This document shows positions 10,884 through 18,799 of a stretch of 64,000 bases of DNA, piece after piece. A program made the translations under genes and the position numbers. This DNA is from an uncultured Collinsella sp. (lineage in GTDB: Bacteria; Actinomycetota; Coriobacteriia; Coriobacteriales; Coriobacteriaceae): the NCBI GenBank assembly GCA_934667065.1, contig CAKULD010000001.1, positions 310,001 through 374,000 on the forward strand, read 5' to 3'. The notes under the pieces were generated by a model. The model saw nothing but the letters and a program-made list of their open reading frames with translations, was not told where the DNA came from and did no database searches. Position 1 is the first letter of the stretch; the number at the start of each line of letters is the position of its first letter.

Positions 10884-11346
10884 TTTGTCTCGTCCTGTAA
10901 CAGTAAGCAGAGGATTCGGGTCCTAGATGTTACAGATCGAGACGTTTGGTCGGCTGGTTGACCCTTTGTCTCGATCTGTAACAGGTAGACTCGTTTTTGG
11001 TGAGTAGATGTTACAGATTGAGACATTGGGATTGGACGTTTCCCTTTTTCTAAATCTGTAACAGTAAGAAGGGTTTTGGGACTCTAGGTGTAACAGATTT
11101 AGATGAATGGTCGGGATGGTTTTCGTTTGTCTCGTTCTGTAACAGTAAGGTGTGGATTTGGGGTCTAGTTGTTACAGATTGAGGTTGAAGTCGGGGAGGG
11201 AACGGTTTGTCTCGATCTGTAACATCTGGGAACAGTTTTGCCGAGTTACTGTTACAGATCGAGACATTGGCCGGGCGGGCAAACCTTTCGTCTCGATCTG
11301 TAACATCTGGGATGGATTATGCCGAGCACCTGTTACAGATTGAGAT
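10884..11346. repeat. Array of alternating inverted 16-mers, period about 81 bp (family C)
   Basis: Six copies of GTCTCGATCTGTAACA or variants start at 10887, 10968, 11049, 11129, 11209 and 11290. Six copies of its reverse complement start at 10928, 11009, 11088, 11170, 11250 and 11331. The two orientations alternate every ~40 bp, giving an 80-81 bp period. The ~25-bp intervals differ in sequence but are nearly constant in length. In the third unit both half-sites carry the same change (AAATC in place of CGATC or CAATC), as expected if they pair with each other. No open reading frame is convincing here. The array fills most of the 719 bases between the GlpA-like operon and the zinc-ribbon gene. 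Confidence 0.9.
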
Positions 11347-11436
11347 GTTTCTGTCCACCTACCGCCCCGACCTGCCAAATCGTTGACCCCCGTGTTACAC
11401 TAACTCGAGCTGTAACTACCCCGAAAGGTACCCCTA

Positions 11437-11868
11437 ATGTCCAAGTACATCTCCGAGCTCATGTCGCCGCAGCTTATGGGCGTCATCTATGCCTTTGTTG
11501 GCTTTATCATCGCCCTGTATGTGCTGTCGGTCGTCTATGTGTTCATCGACGCTCGCCGCCGCGGCGCCAGCGCTTACGTGGCATGGGGCATCATCGCGCT
11601 CATCCCGTTTGTGGGCCTCATCGCCTATCTGGTCCTGCGCCCGCACTCCTACGCGTCCGACCGCGAGGAGCAGGAGCTGGACATGGCCCTGCGCGAGCGC
11701 CAGCTTGCCCAGTACGGCACCTGCCCGCAGTGCGGCGCGCCCATCGAGAAGGACTTTGTCGTTTGCCCGGTGTGCGACACCCAGGTTCGTAACGTCTGCC
11801 CCAGCTGCCATCGTCCGCTCGATGCGCACTGGAAGGTCTGCCCCTACTGCCGAACTCGCATCCAGTAA
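11437..11868 (+). CDS. Small membrane protein with two C-terminal zinc ribbons
   Basis: 143 aa. Two predicted transmembrane helices (about 13-37 and 47-67) resemble the short PLDc_N/two-helix module and are followed by a charged linker. Two zinc-ribbon units come next: Cys96/Cys99/Cys110/Cys113 and Cys121/Cys124/Cys135/Cys138. The ribbons should face the cytoplasm if the helices form a hairpin. No catalytic residues are seen. The function is unknown; proteins of this design often act as membrane-tethered adaptors. ATG 11437 is preceded by a GAAAGG stretch. It stands alone between the repeat array and thrS. Confidence 0.75.
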   Translation: MSKYISELMSPQLMGVIYAFVGFIIALYVLSVVYVFIDARRRGASAYVAWGIIALIPFVGLIAYLVLRPHSYASDREEQELDMALRERQLAQYGTCPQCGAPIEKDFVVCPVCDTQVRNVCPSCHRPLDAHWKVCPYCRTRIQ

Positions 11869-11988
11869 CGCATCCATCGCCGGGCCGGCCGCAAGCCCCA
11901 AGCGCCACGCAACACGCACGCGCCCACGCCCATACGATGAAGCATGCGTAGAAAATCGCCCGCCGTGCCATTAAGGTGCGGCGGGCGC

Positions 11989-12016
11989 TTGTATACCAAG
12001 GCAACCTGCCTATAAT
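11989..12016 (+). promoter_or_regulatory. Predicted thrS promoter
   Basis: TTGTAT (11989-11994), 16 bases, TATAAT (12011-12016). A GC-rich hairpin (about 11958-11988) lies immediately upstream. A 9-bp dyad GATGCAAGT/ACTTGCATC (12017-12025 with 12051-12059) spans the expected start site and leader. Confidence 0.6.
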
Positions 12017-12086
12017 GATGCAAGTCAAAAACGCCGAGCGCATCGCACGCACTTGCATCAGGCATCCGAGAGGAGAAAACATACCC

Positions 12087-13850
12087 ATGAAGGCACTCTA
12101 CAATGACGGTTCGGTGGCCGAGCTCCCGCAGGACGAGGTCACGCACGTCATCCGCCACTCCGCCGCGCACATCATGGCACAGGCCATCAAGCGCCTGTAC
12201 CCCGAGGCCGACTTTGCCTACGGCCCCGCGACCGACAACGGCTTCTACTACGACGTCGACCTGCCCGAGGGCGTCAAGATCAGCGAGGATGACTTCCCCG
12301 CGATCGAGGCCGAGATGAAAAAGATCGTCAAGGAGAACCTCAAGTTCACCGTGTACGAGAAGCCCCGCGCTGAGGCCATCGCCCTTATGGAGGAGCGCGG
12401 CGAGAAGTACAAGGTCGAGCACATCGGCGACCTGGACGACGACGCCCGCATCACCTTCTACCAGCAGGGCGATTACATCGACATGTGCGTCGGCCCCCAC
12501 ATCTGCTACACCAAGGCGCTGAAGGCCTTTAAGCTCACCGGCGTCTCGGGCGCTTACTGGAAGGGCGACAAGGACAACAAGATGCTCACCCGCATCAACG
12601 GCGTCGCCTTTGCCACCAAGGAAGAGCTCGACGAGCACATGCACATGCTGGAGGAGGCCAAGAAGCGCGACCACCGCAAGATCGGCCGCGAGATGGACCT
12701 CTTTATGATGCGCGACGAGGCCCCCGGCTTCCCGTTCTTCCTGCCCAACGGCATGATCCTTAAGAACACGCTGCTGGACTACTGGCGCGAGATCCACCAC
12801 AAGGCCGGTTACGTGGAGATCTCCACGCCGCTCATCATGAACAAGCAGCTGTGGAAGACCAGTGGCCACTGGGACCACTACAAGGACAACATGTACTCCA
12901 CCGTCATCGACGACGAAGAGTACTGCATTAAGCCCATGAACTGCCCGGGCGGCGTGCTGGTGTACGCCTCCAAGCCGCACTCTTACCGCGAGCTGCCCAT
13001 CCGTGCCGGCGAGATCGGCCTGGTGCACCGCCACGAGCTGCGCGGCGCCCTGCACGGCCTGTTCCGCGTGCGCTGCTTTAACCAGGACGACGCCCACCTG
13101 TTTGTGCGTCCCGACCAGCTGACCGACGAGATCGTGGGCGTGGTCAACCTCATCGACTCCGTGTACCAGAAGTTTGGCTTTAAGTACCACGTTGAGCTTT
13201 CTACCCGCCCCGAGGACTCCATGGGCTCCGACGAGGACTGGGCGCGCGCCGAGGAGGGCCTGCGCACCGCTCTGGAGCAGCTGCACATGGACTACGAGGT
13301 CAACGAGGGCGACGGCGCCTTCTACGGCCCCAAGATCGACTTCCACCTGGAGGACTCGCTCGGCCGTACCTGGCAGTGCGGTACCGTCCAGCTCGACTTC
13401 CAGATGCCGCTCAACTTTGACCTGGAGTACGTGGACGCCGACGGCACCAAGAAGCGCCCCATCATGCTGCATCGCGTGTGCTTTGGCTCCATCGAGCGCT
13501 TCATCGGTATTCTGATTGAGCACTTTGCGGGCAAGTTCCCCACCTGGCTGGCTCCCGTGCAGGTCAAGGCACTTCCGGTCTCGGAGAAGAGCCGCGACTA
13601 CGCCCACGAGGTGTGCGCCAAGCTGGAGGAGGCCGGCATTCGCGTGGTCTGCGACGACCGCGACGAGAAGATCGGCTACAAGATCCGCGAGGCCCGCAGC
13701 ATCGACCGCGTGCCCTACATGCTCATCCTGGGCGAGAAGGAGGTCGAGGCCGGCAACATCTCCGTCCGCGATCGCTCCAACGAGACCGTTCAGATGAGCG
13801 TTGACGAGTTTGTTGCTAAGGTGCTCGAGGAGATCAAGACCCGCGCCTAA
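12087..13850 (+). CDS. thrS: Threonine--tRNA ligase (lacks N-terminal TGS domain)
   Basis: Class II synthetase that charges tRNA-Thr. The editing domain (about 20-200) starts with HSAAHIMAQA. The catalytic core has the zinc ligands Cys286 (MNCPGG), His337 (DDAHLF) and His462 (MLHR), spaced as in characterised ThrRS. The anticodon-binding domain is C-terminal. The protein is 587 aa versus about 640 in many bacteria. After the start MKALYNDGS there are only about 20 residues before the editing domain, so the usual ~60-residue TGS domain is missing. ATG 12087 has GAGAGGAG upstream. In-frame upstream sequence does not encode a TGS domain. Confidence 0.96.
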   Translation: MKALYNDGSVAELPQDEVTHVIRHSAAHIMAQAIKRLYPEADFAYGPATDNGFYYDVDLPEGVKISEDDFPAIEAEMKKIVKENLKFTVYEKPRAEAIALMEERGEKYKVEHIGDLDDDARITFYQQGDYIDMCVGPHICYTKALKAFKLTGVSGAYWKGDKDNKMLTRINGVAFATKEELDEHMHMLEEAKKRDHRKIGREMDLFMMRDEAPGFPFFLPNGMILKNTLLDYWREIHHKAGYVEISTPLIMNKQLWKTSGHWDHYKDNMYSTVIDDEEYCIKPMNCPGGVLVYASKPHSYRELPIRAGEIGLVHRHELRGALHGLFRVRCFNQDDAHLFVRPDQLTDEIVGVVNLIDSVYQKFGFKYHVELSTRPEDSMGSDEDWARAEEGLRTALEQLHMDYEVNEGDGAFYGPKIDFHLEDSLGRTWQCGTVQLDFQMPLNFDLEYVDADGTKKRPIMLHRVCFGSIERFIGILIEHFAGKFPTWLAPVQVKALPVSEKSRDYAHEVCAKLEEAGIRVVCDDRDEKIGYKIREARSIDRVPYMLILGEKEVEAGNISVRDRSNETVQMSVDEFVAKVLEEIKTRA

Positions 13851-13869
13851 CGTAAACCACACAACATCT

Positions 13870-13906
13870 AAAGGCGACCGTCCATAAAGGGCGGTCGCCT
13901 TTTTTA
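13870..13906 (+). terminator. Intrinsic terminator of thrS
   Basis: A ~13-bp stem with one wobble pair (about 13870-13882 with 13889-13901) is followed by TTTTTT, 20 bases after the thrS stop. Confidence 0.85.
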
Positions 13907-13921
13907 ATGCCCAAACGAGAA

Positions 13922-13948
13922 AAAGCCGCTGATACAGCGGCTTTTTTG
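13922..13948. terminator. Second, bidirectional terminator hairpin
   Basis: Perfect 11-bp stem AAAAGCCGCTG/CAGCGGCTTTT (13922-13932 with 13936-13946) with a 3-nt loop, and A/T runs on both sides. It insulates thrS from the polysaccharide locus. Confidence 0.75.
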
Positions 13949-14009
13949 TTGCACAAAAAGGTACAGGTTTCTGTAGAGGCGTATGGAGATGTATCTACCG
14001 GCGATACAT

Positions 14010-14051
14010 TTTGCGTAATCTGCGCAAATGCGAATTAATTGCTCGTATAAT
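14010..14051 (+). promoter_or_regulatory. Predicted loaP promoter with dyad
   Basis: A perfect -10 TATAAT lies at 14046-14051. No good -35 sits at the usual spacing. Instead there is a dyad TTTGCG-TAATCTG-CGCAAA (about 14010-14028), suggesting activator or repressor control. A similar TTTGCG-TGCAT-CGCAAA hairpin recurs in the leader around 14137-14153. The 13851-14173 interval otherwise holds only the two terminators. Confidence 0.5.
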
Positions 14052-14173
14052 GACCTGTGTCGAAAGATACAAAAACCTGTACTTTTGCGACTGCGCCTAG
14101 CTGCGAGCGAGAAGCCTGTTCTAAACGCCCCTGCATTTGCGTGCATCGCAAAGCTAGAAAAGGGGGCGAGAAC

Positions 14174-14764
14174 ATGGAGCAGACGGCACGGCGCCAAGAG
14201 CAGCTGCCGGGTGCATTTAACGGTGCCACCACCAACAGCCAGCACGGCCGCGTCCGCTGGTATCTGGTTCACACCCCCAATGGAAAAGAGCGCGAGACCT
14301 GCGAAAAGGTCCGCCGCATTATCCCGCGCAACCTTATGCAGGACGCTTTTGTGATGCAAAAGGAGTTCTGGTTTAAGCGGGACGGCGCATGGTCGCTCCA
14401 AACCAAACCCATGTACAAGGAATACTTCTTCGTCGCCACGCACGATGCTGCTGCACTCGATAGGGCCCTGGCCCAGTTGAGCTTTGGCTGTCGCATCGCC
14501 GGCAGTAGGGAGCGGGCGTACATGCCCATGCCGGACGATGCGCAGGATTGGTACCGCAGCGTGCTGGACGACGACGGCGTGGTGCGCAACAGCATTGCGC
14601 GTATAGAAGACGGCGTGTTGCACATAGAGCAGGGTCCCTTGGTGGGGCAAGAGGCCCGCGTGCACAAGATCGACCGTCGCAAGCGCTGGTGCCTAGTGGA
14701 CGTGGGCGAAGGCGATTCCAGTTTTAGGGAAGTGCTTCCGCTCGACGTGCCCAGCAAAACGTAA
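14174..14764 (+). CDS. loaP: LoaP-type transcription antitermination protein (NusG paralogue)
   Basis: 196 aa from ATG 14174, which has AGGGGG upstream. The NGN domain begins at WYLVHTPNGKERETC (29-43), and the C-terminal part fits a KOW domain (GPLVGQEARVHKIDRRK). LoaP proteins are specialised NusG homologues that let RNA polymerase read through terminators in long polysaccharide or metabolite operons. Being the first gene of the polysaccharide locus fits that role. The frame is open back to 14057, but that extension has low coding character. The family assignment rests on motifs and position; RfaH is less likely in this group. Confidence 0.82.
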   Translation: MEQTARRQEQLPGAFNGATTNSQHGRVRWYLVHTPNGKERETCEKVRRIIPRNLMQDAFVMQKEFWFKRDGAWSLQTKPMYKEYFFVATHDAAALDRALAQLSFGCRIAGSRERAYMPMPDDAQDWYRSVLDDDGVVRNSIARIEDGVLHIEQGPLVGQEARVHKIDRRKRWCLVDVGEGDSSFREVLPLDVPSKT

Positions 14765-14790
14765 AAGGAGACGTTGCGCCGGCAATTTAT

Positions 14791-15549
14791 TTGGTTTTTG
14801 AATCCGTGGATGGGGGGGTTCCTGGGGACAGGAACGTATTTTTGATTTTGGCTGCTAAACAAGTAACAGAGAGCTGTGCATCTGTGGGGGACGCACTTGC
14901 TTTCGACCAGATAAAGCCGAGCGGCACGCTTGGCTATCGCATTGTTAAGAGGCTGTTTGACCTGGTGTTCAGTCTTTTGATGAGTGTACTGCTGCTTATC
15001 CCTATTGCTGTTGTTTGCGCTCTCATTAGCCTTGAGTCGCCCGGCAGTCCTATGTATACGCAAGAACGCGTCGGCAAGGGTGGAAAGACAATCAGGATTT
15101 TTAAGCTTCGCAGCATGGTTGCTGACGCTGGCGATGTGCAGAAGTACTTGAGCCCTGAACAACTACATCAGTGGGAAGTCGAACGCAAGGTCGACGATGA
15201 CCCCCGCATTACCAAAATTGGTCAATTCATTCGCAAGTGCTCCATCGACGAGATGCCTCAGTTCCTTAACGTGCTGAATGGTGACCTATCCGTAATTGGT
15301 CCGCGCCCCATTACAAGAGATGAGCTTGAGCAGCATTTTTCTGATGAGGAAAAGGCCGAGTTGCTCTCTGTCCAGCCTGGCATTACGGGCCTGTGGCAGG
15401 CCACCGACCGCAACGCTGCGACCTTTGAGAGCGGCCTGCGCCAAAAGATTGAGCTCCACTACGTGCGTAACCGTTGTTTTCGCATGGATTGGAACTGCTT
15501 TACCGGCACCTTTGGCGCCATGTTTGGCAAGAAGAGGACGGGGCGTTAA
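14791..15549 (+). CDS. Bacterial sugar transferase (undecaprenyl-phosphate sugar phosphotransferase)
   Basis: Initiates repeat-unit assembly by moving a sugar-1-phosphate from a UDP-sugar to undecaprenyl phosphate at the inner membrane face. One membrane helix lies near 55-76. The family motifs RIFKLRSMV, CSIDEMPQFLNVLNGDLS, VIGPRP and PGITGLWQ are all present. The start is uncertain: the TTG at 14791 is the outer limit, and a GTG or TTG further in would still retain the full domain. The 252-aa upper length fits the short PglC/WcaJ-C type, lacking the N-terminal membrane domain of WbaP. The sugar specificity is unknown. Confidence 0.88.
   Translation: MVFESVDGGVPGDRNVFLILAAKQVTESCASVGDALAFDQIKPSGTLGYRIVKRLFDLVFSLLMSVLLLIPIAVVCALISLESPGSPMYTQERVGKGGKTIRIFKLRSMVADAGDVQKYLSPEQLHQWEVERKVDDDPRITKIGQFIRKCSIDEMPQFLNVLNGDLSVIGPRPITRDELEQHFSDEEKAELLSVQPGITGLWQATDRNAATFESGLRQKIELHYVRNRCFRMDWNCFTGTFGAMFGKKRTGR
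14818..14835 (+). ncRNA. Small RNA hairpin between loaP and the first polysaccharide gene
   Basis: Perfect 7-bp stem GTTCCTG/CAGGAAC with a GGGA loop, preceded by a run of seven G. It is a candidate LoaP recognition hairpin, since LoaP is known to act on a short leader hairpin. It overlaps the poorly supported N-terminus of the following ORF. Confidence 0.3.
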
Positions 15550-16650
15550 ATGGCTAGTCCAATTCGTGTCGCGCAGATAGTCGGTAAAATGAATGGCGGC
15601 GGCGTCGAGGCTGTTGTCCTGAATTATTTCCGCCATATTGACCGTAGCAAGGTACAGTTCGATTTCCTTATTGACTCAGACTCAACCCTTGTTCCGCGTG
15701 TTGAAATCGAATCGCTGGGTGGCAGGGTATTTGAGATTCCGCCCTATCAGCATGTAATTGAATATCAGCGAGAGCTTCAGCGCCTCTTTAAACAAGAGGG
15801 CTGGAAGATTGTACACAGCCACATCAATGCGCTTTCCGTCTTTCCGCTTCGCGCGGCAAAGAGGGCGGGTGTGCCCGTGCGTATTGCCCATAGCCACTCT
15901 ACGAGCGGTAAGGGCGAACATGCCAAGAATGCCCTTAAAGCTGTGCTGAAAACCCAGGCAAATCGATATCCCACGAATAAAGTTGCCTGTAGCGAGTTTG
16001 CCGGGAAATGGTTGTTTGGCCGTGATGCATCGTTTTCTGTTATTAATAACGCCATTGACATGCGACAATTTTCTCCTAGTTCAGATAGCCGAATACATGT
16101 TAGGAAACAGCTCGGCATTGCTGAAGATACCTTCCTTATTGGACACGTTGGAAGGTTTGTTGAGCAAAAGAATCATGACTTTCTATTAGCTGTTTTTAGA
16201 GAAGTTCTTTCGCGTGAGCCAAATTCAATGCTCGCGCTGGTGGGAGAAGGACCACTGCTGGAGCATGTTAAACAGCTGTCTATTGATTTGGGCATATCGA
16301 ATTCTGTCTTATTTCTAGGGATTAGGTCCGATGTTGCAAGTTTATATCAAGCGTTTGATGTCTTTTGTCTTCCAAGCTTGTATGAAGGACTTCCCGTTGT
16401 TGGAGTTGAATGCCAAGCTAGCGGAACTCCAATTTTGGCATCGGATGCAATCACGCCTGAAATCAAATTAACCTCCCTTATGGAGTTTGAGCAGCTGAGT
16501 TCTAGCCCTCAAAAATGGAGTGAGCATTTGATCTCTATGAGGAAGTTGAACGATGATCCAAATGATTCAGAGAGCTTAAAGGCATTTGATGTGTCTGCTG
16601 CTTCAAAACGTCTAGAGGATTATTACTCCCACTGCCTTAATACGGTGTGA
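15550..16650 (+). CDS. GT4-family glycosyltransferase (EpsF-like)
   Basis: 366 aa. The N-terminal domain contains GGGVEAVVLNYF, typical of GT4 enzymes for capsule or exopolysaccharide. The C-terminal Rossmann domain has GHVGRFVEQKNH and the EX7E-type motif EGLPVVGVECQ. It should transfer a sugar from a nucleotide donor to the lipid-linked repeat unit in the cytoplasm. The start codon immediately follows the previous stop, so the genes are translationally coupled. Codon use shifts from GC-rich to clearly AT-richer within this gene, marking entry into acquired DNA. Confidence 0.88.
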   Translation: MASPIRVAQIVGKMNGGGVEAVVLNYFRHIDRSKVQFDFLIDSDSTLVPRVEIESLGGRVFEIPPYQHVIEYQRELQRLFKQEGWKIVHSHINALSVFPLRAAKRAGVPVRIAHSHSTSGKGEHAKNALKAVLKTQANRYPTNKVACSEFAGKWLFGRDASFSVINNAIDMRQFSPSSDSRIHVRKQLGIAEDTFLIGHVGRFVEQKNHDFLLAVFREVLSREPNSMLALVGEGPLLEHVKQLSIDLGISNSVLFLGIRSDVASLYQAFDVFCLPSLYEGLPVVGVECQASGTPILASDAITPEIKLTSLMEFEQLSSSPQKWSEHLISMRKLNDDPNDSESLKAFDVSAASKRLEDYYSHCLNTV

Positions 16651-16699
16651 TTTGGCGAAGCGATTGCAGATAAATAAAGGTTTGGAGAAAACCAAAACT

Positions 16700-17683
16700 A
16701 TGAAATTGAGTTTTATTGTTCCTATTTATAACGTAGAGGATTACCTCCTCGATTGTTGTAAAAGTATCTTAAATCAGGTTAACAGTACTTGCGAAGTGCT
16801 TCTTGTGGATGACGGCTCGACTGATAGGTCTTCGCGAATAGCCGATGATATTGCATGTGAACATGATTGCGTAACTGTTATTCATAAGGAAAACGGCGGC
16901 CTAGCTTCTGCTCGAAATGCAGGATTAGATGCAGCTTCAGGAGATTACGTTGCGTTTGTTGATTCGGACGATCTAATTTCGGAGAACTGCCTCCCCGGTG
17001 TTCTCCGTGAGCTAGAAAACTCCAAGCCTGATATTTTGTTCCTGGATAGCTGCAAGTTGTTCGCCGACGGAACTAAAAAATCAATTGGTTACCATATTGA
17101 GCCCGGTTTCATTAATCGAAAAAGCAGGAACGACGTTCTTCGCTATTTGTCTAGGCTGCCCAAGTTTCCCGATAGCGCATGTATGAAAATATATAGACGC
17201 GCATTTTTGTTTAACTGCGGACTAAGATTTCCCGAGGACGGACGTATCTCAGAGGATCTAAATTTCGTCATGAACAGTCTTCTTGAGGCTGATACTTATT
17301 CCGCACTCGATTTGAATTATTATGAATATCGTCAGAATAGGGCGGGTTCCATCACTGATGCGGTCGGTCTCAAGCATTTTCAAGGCCTCCAACAGTTTAT
17401 TGAAGATGCTGTGCCCGTTCTTTGTGGTTCTGACTATAGGCCCAAGAATAATGATTGTGCTTGTTGCTTAAGCTTTGTTGCGTATGAGTACTCAATTATG
17501 TTGTGGATGCTCTGCAAGCTTGCTGGGGATCAACGGAAAAATGCAATGGAATTCCTCGAGGATCATCGCTGGCTTATGAAATATGCAGCTGGCAATAAGT
17601 CTCGCCTTACGCGATTCGCTTTGAATTGCTTTGGGCTTCGCGGTACCTCTGCATTGCTTGATTTTTACATGAAAATTCGTTAA
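16700..17683 (+). CDS. GT2-family glycosyltransferase
   Basis: 327 aa from ATG 16700, which has GGAG at 16684. A TTG 48 bases earlier is in frame but less likely. It has the GT-A fold signatures SFIVPIYNVEDYL, VDDGSTDRS and the metal-binding DSDD near residue 95. The C-terminal half has no membrane helix. It adds one sugar to the growing repeat unit; donor and linkage are unknown. The GC content is low compared with core genes in the window. Confidence 0.88.
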   Translation: MKLSFIVPIYNVEDYLLDCCKSILNQVNSTCEVLLVDDGSTDRSSRIADDIACEHDCVTVIHKENGGLASARNAGLDAASGDYVAFVDSDDLISENCLPGVLRELENSKPDILFLDSCKLFADGTKKSIGYHIEPGFINRKSRNDVLRYLSRLPKFPDSACMKIYRRAFLFNCGLRFPEDGRISEDLNFVMNSLLEADTYSALDLNYYEYRQNRAGSITDAVGLKHFQGLQQFIEDAVPVLCGSDYRPKNNDCACCLSFVAYEYSIMLWMLCKLAGDQRKNAMEFLEDHRWLMKYAAGNKSRLTRFALNCFGLRGTSALLDFYMKIR

Positions 17684-17738
17684 GAGATGAAACTTTCCTC
17701 CATCTCGTAACAAGCATTTTGAATAGGTCTCTGCTTAT

Positions 17739-18788
17739 ATGCTTATTTACTGGTCAACTCTTATAGTTGTTATCTTCATGGAATGGCTTTCGCTAAAAGC
17801 AAAGTCAAAGTCTCGGGCCTCGTCCTTATTTTTTACCGCATTTGCGACGGTAATAATGATTCTTGTGACGGGTCTTCGTGTCGGTATCGGCACGGATTAT
17901 TTCATGTACGAGGACATCTATTTTTGGTCTGCCGCGGGTATGCAGGGTAGTATTGAATTCGGCTATTATTTGCTTTCAAGGCTTTGCTATGCGATTGTTC
18001 CAAATTTTCATGTTTTCCTGTTAGTCCTTTCGACTCTATATTTTGTTGTTTGTCGCCGTGCAATTGAAAAGCTGTCTCCCGATCCGGTTATGAGCGTTTT
18101 TCTGCTGATTTCAGCGGGCTATTTTTTTGCATACATGAATATGATGAGGCAAATGCTTGCAGCGGCCATTTTGCTCTATTCCCTGGTCTACGTTCGCGAC
18201 AGTAAGCCCCTTCGTTTTTTTCTGTGCGTATTCCTTGCATCTATGATACATACCACTTCATTTGTATTCCTGTTTGTTTATTTTATAAGGAAACTCTCTA
18301 ATAAAGGGATTGTTATGTTTGTGGCGGTATTTGCTATCTGTGTCGCCGCGGGCGTTGTCGATGCTCTTTTCCAAAATGTGGTCGGCAACTTTAGCAAGTA
18401 TGAGGGCTATTATAATTCAGCCTTTAATAACGGGCGCATCGCTTATGTTGCGATTGCTGTTGATTCATCTGTGCTTATTCTTGCAGCGCTCTTAAGCAAT
18501 AAGTTTCAGAGATCAGACTCCATTTTGCGCACTTTGCTCGTGGTTGAGGTCCTGTCCTTAATGATGGCACTGGTCACGGGATTTGTTCCTCTGGCAGACA
18601 GGTTGCGTAGGTACTTTAGTGTGCCCATGATTGTTTTTATTCCGCAGCTTCTTGGGCTTATTGGCGATAAGAAACTGAAATTTATACTTACGTGGATAAT
18701 TGTCATTGCTTTTCTAGTTTATATGCAGTTGACAATTTCGGTAATGGGGCATTACGGCGTGCTTCCTTATGCATGCGTCTTAGACTAG
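17739..18788 (+). CDS. EpsG-like polysaccharide polymerase (Wzy function)
   Basis: 349 aa, almost entirely hydrophobic, with about ten predicted membrane helices. It has the EpsG family pattern near the N-terminus (GLRVGIGTDYFMYEDIY) and the FAYMNMMRQMLAAAI stretch that matches the conserved RQ motif of this family. It probably polymerises exported repeat units on the outer face of the membrane. No strong Shine-Dalgarno is visible before ATG 17739. It is the only polymerase candidate in the locus. Confidence 0.82.
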   Translation: MLIYWSTLIVVIFMEWLSLKAKSKSRASSLFFTAFATVIMILVTGLRVGIGTDYFMYEDIYFWSAAGMQGSIEFGYYLLSRLCYAIVPNFHVFLLVLSTLYFVVCRRAIEKLSPDPVMSVFLLISAGYFFAYMNMMRQMLAAAILLYSLVYVRDSKPLRFFLCVFLASMIHTTSFVFLFVYFIRKLSNKGIVMFVAVFAICVAAGVVDALFQNVVGNFSKYEGYYNSAFNNGRIAYVAIAVDSSVLILAALLSNKFQRSDSILRTLLVVEVLSLMMALVTGFVPLADRLRRYFSVPMIVFIPQLLGLIGDKKLKFILTWIIVIAFLVYMQLTISVMGHYGVLPYACVLD

Positions 18789-18799
18789 AGGTATATAAA

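Noticed and set aside
10884..11346. CRISPR array
   Set aside because: Repeats alternate in orientation every 40 bp, are only 16 nt and palindromically paired, and no cas gene is present. CRISPR repeats are in one orientation.
14057..14173. N-terminal extension of LoaP
   Set aside because: It lies directly downstream of the TATAAT box, contains the leader hairpin and lacks a ribosome binding site. ATG 14174 has a good one and fits the NGN domain start.
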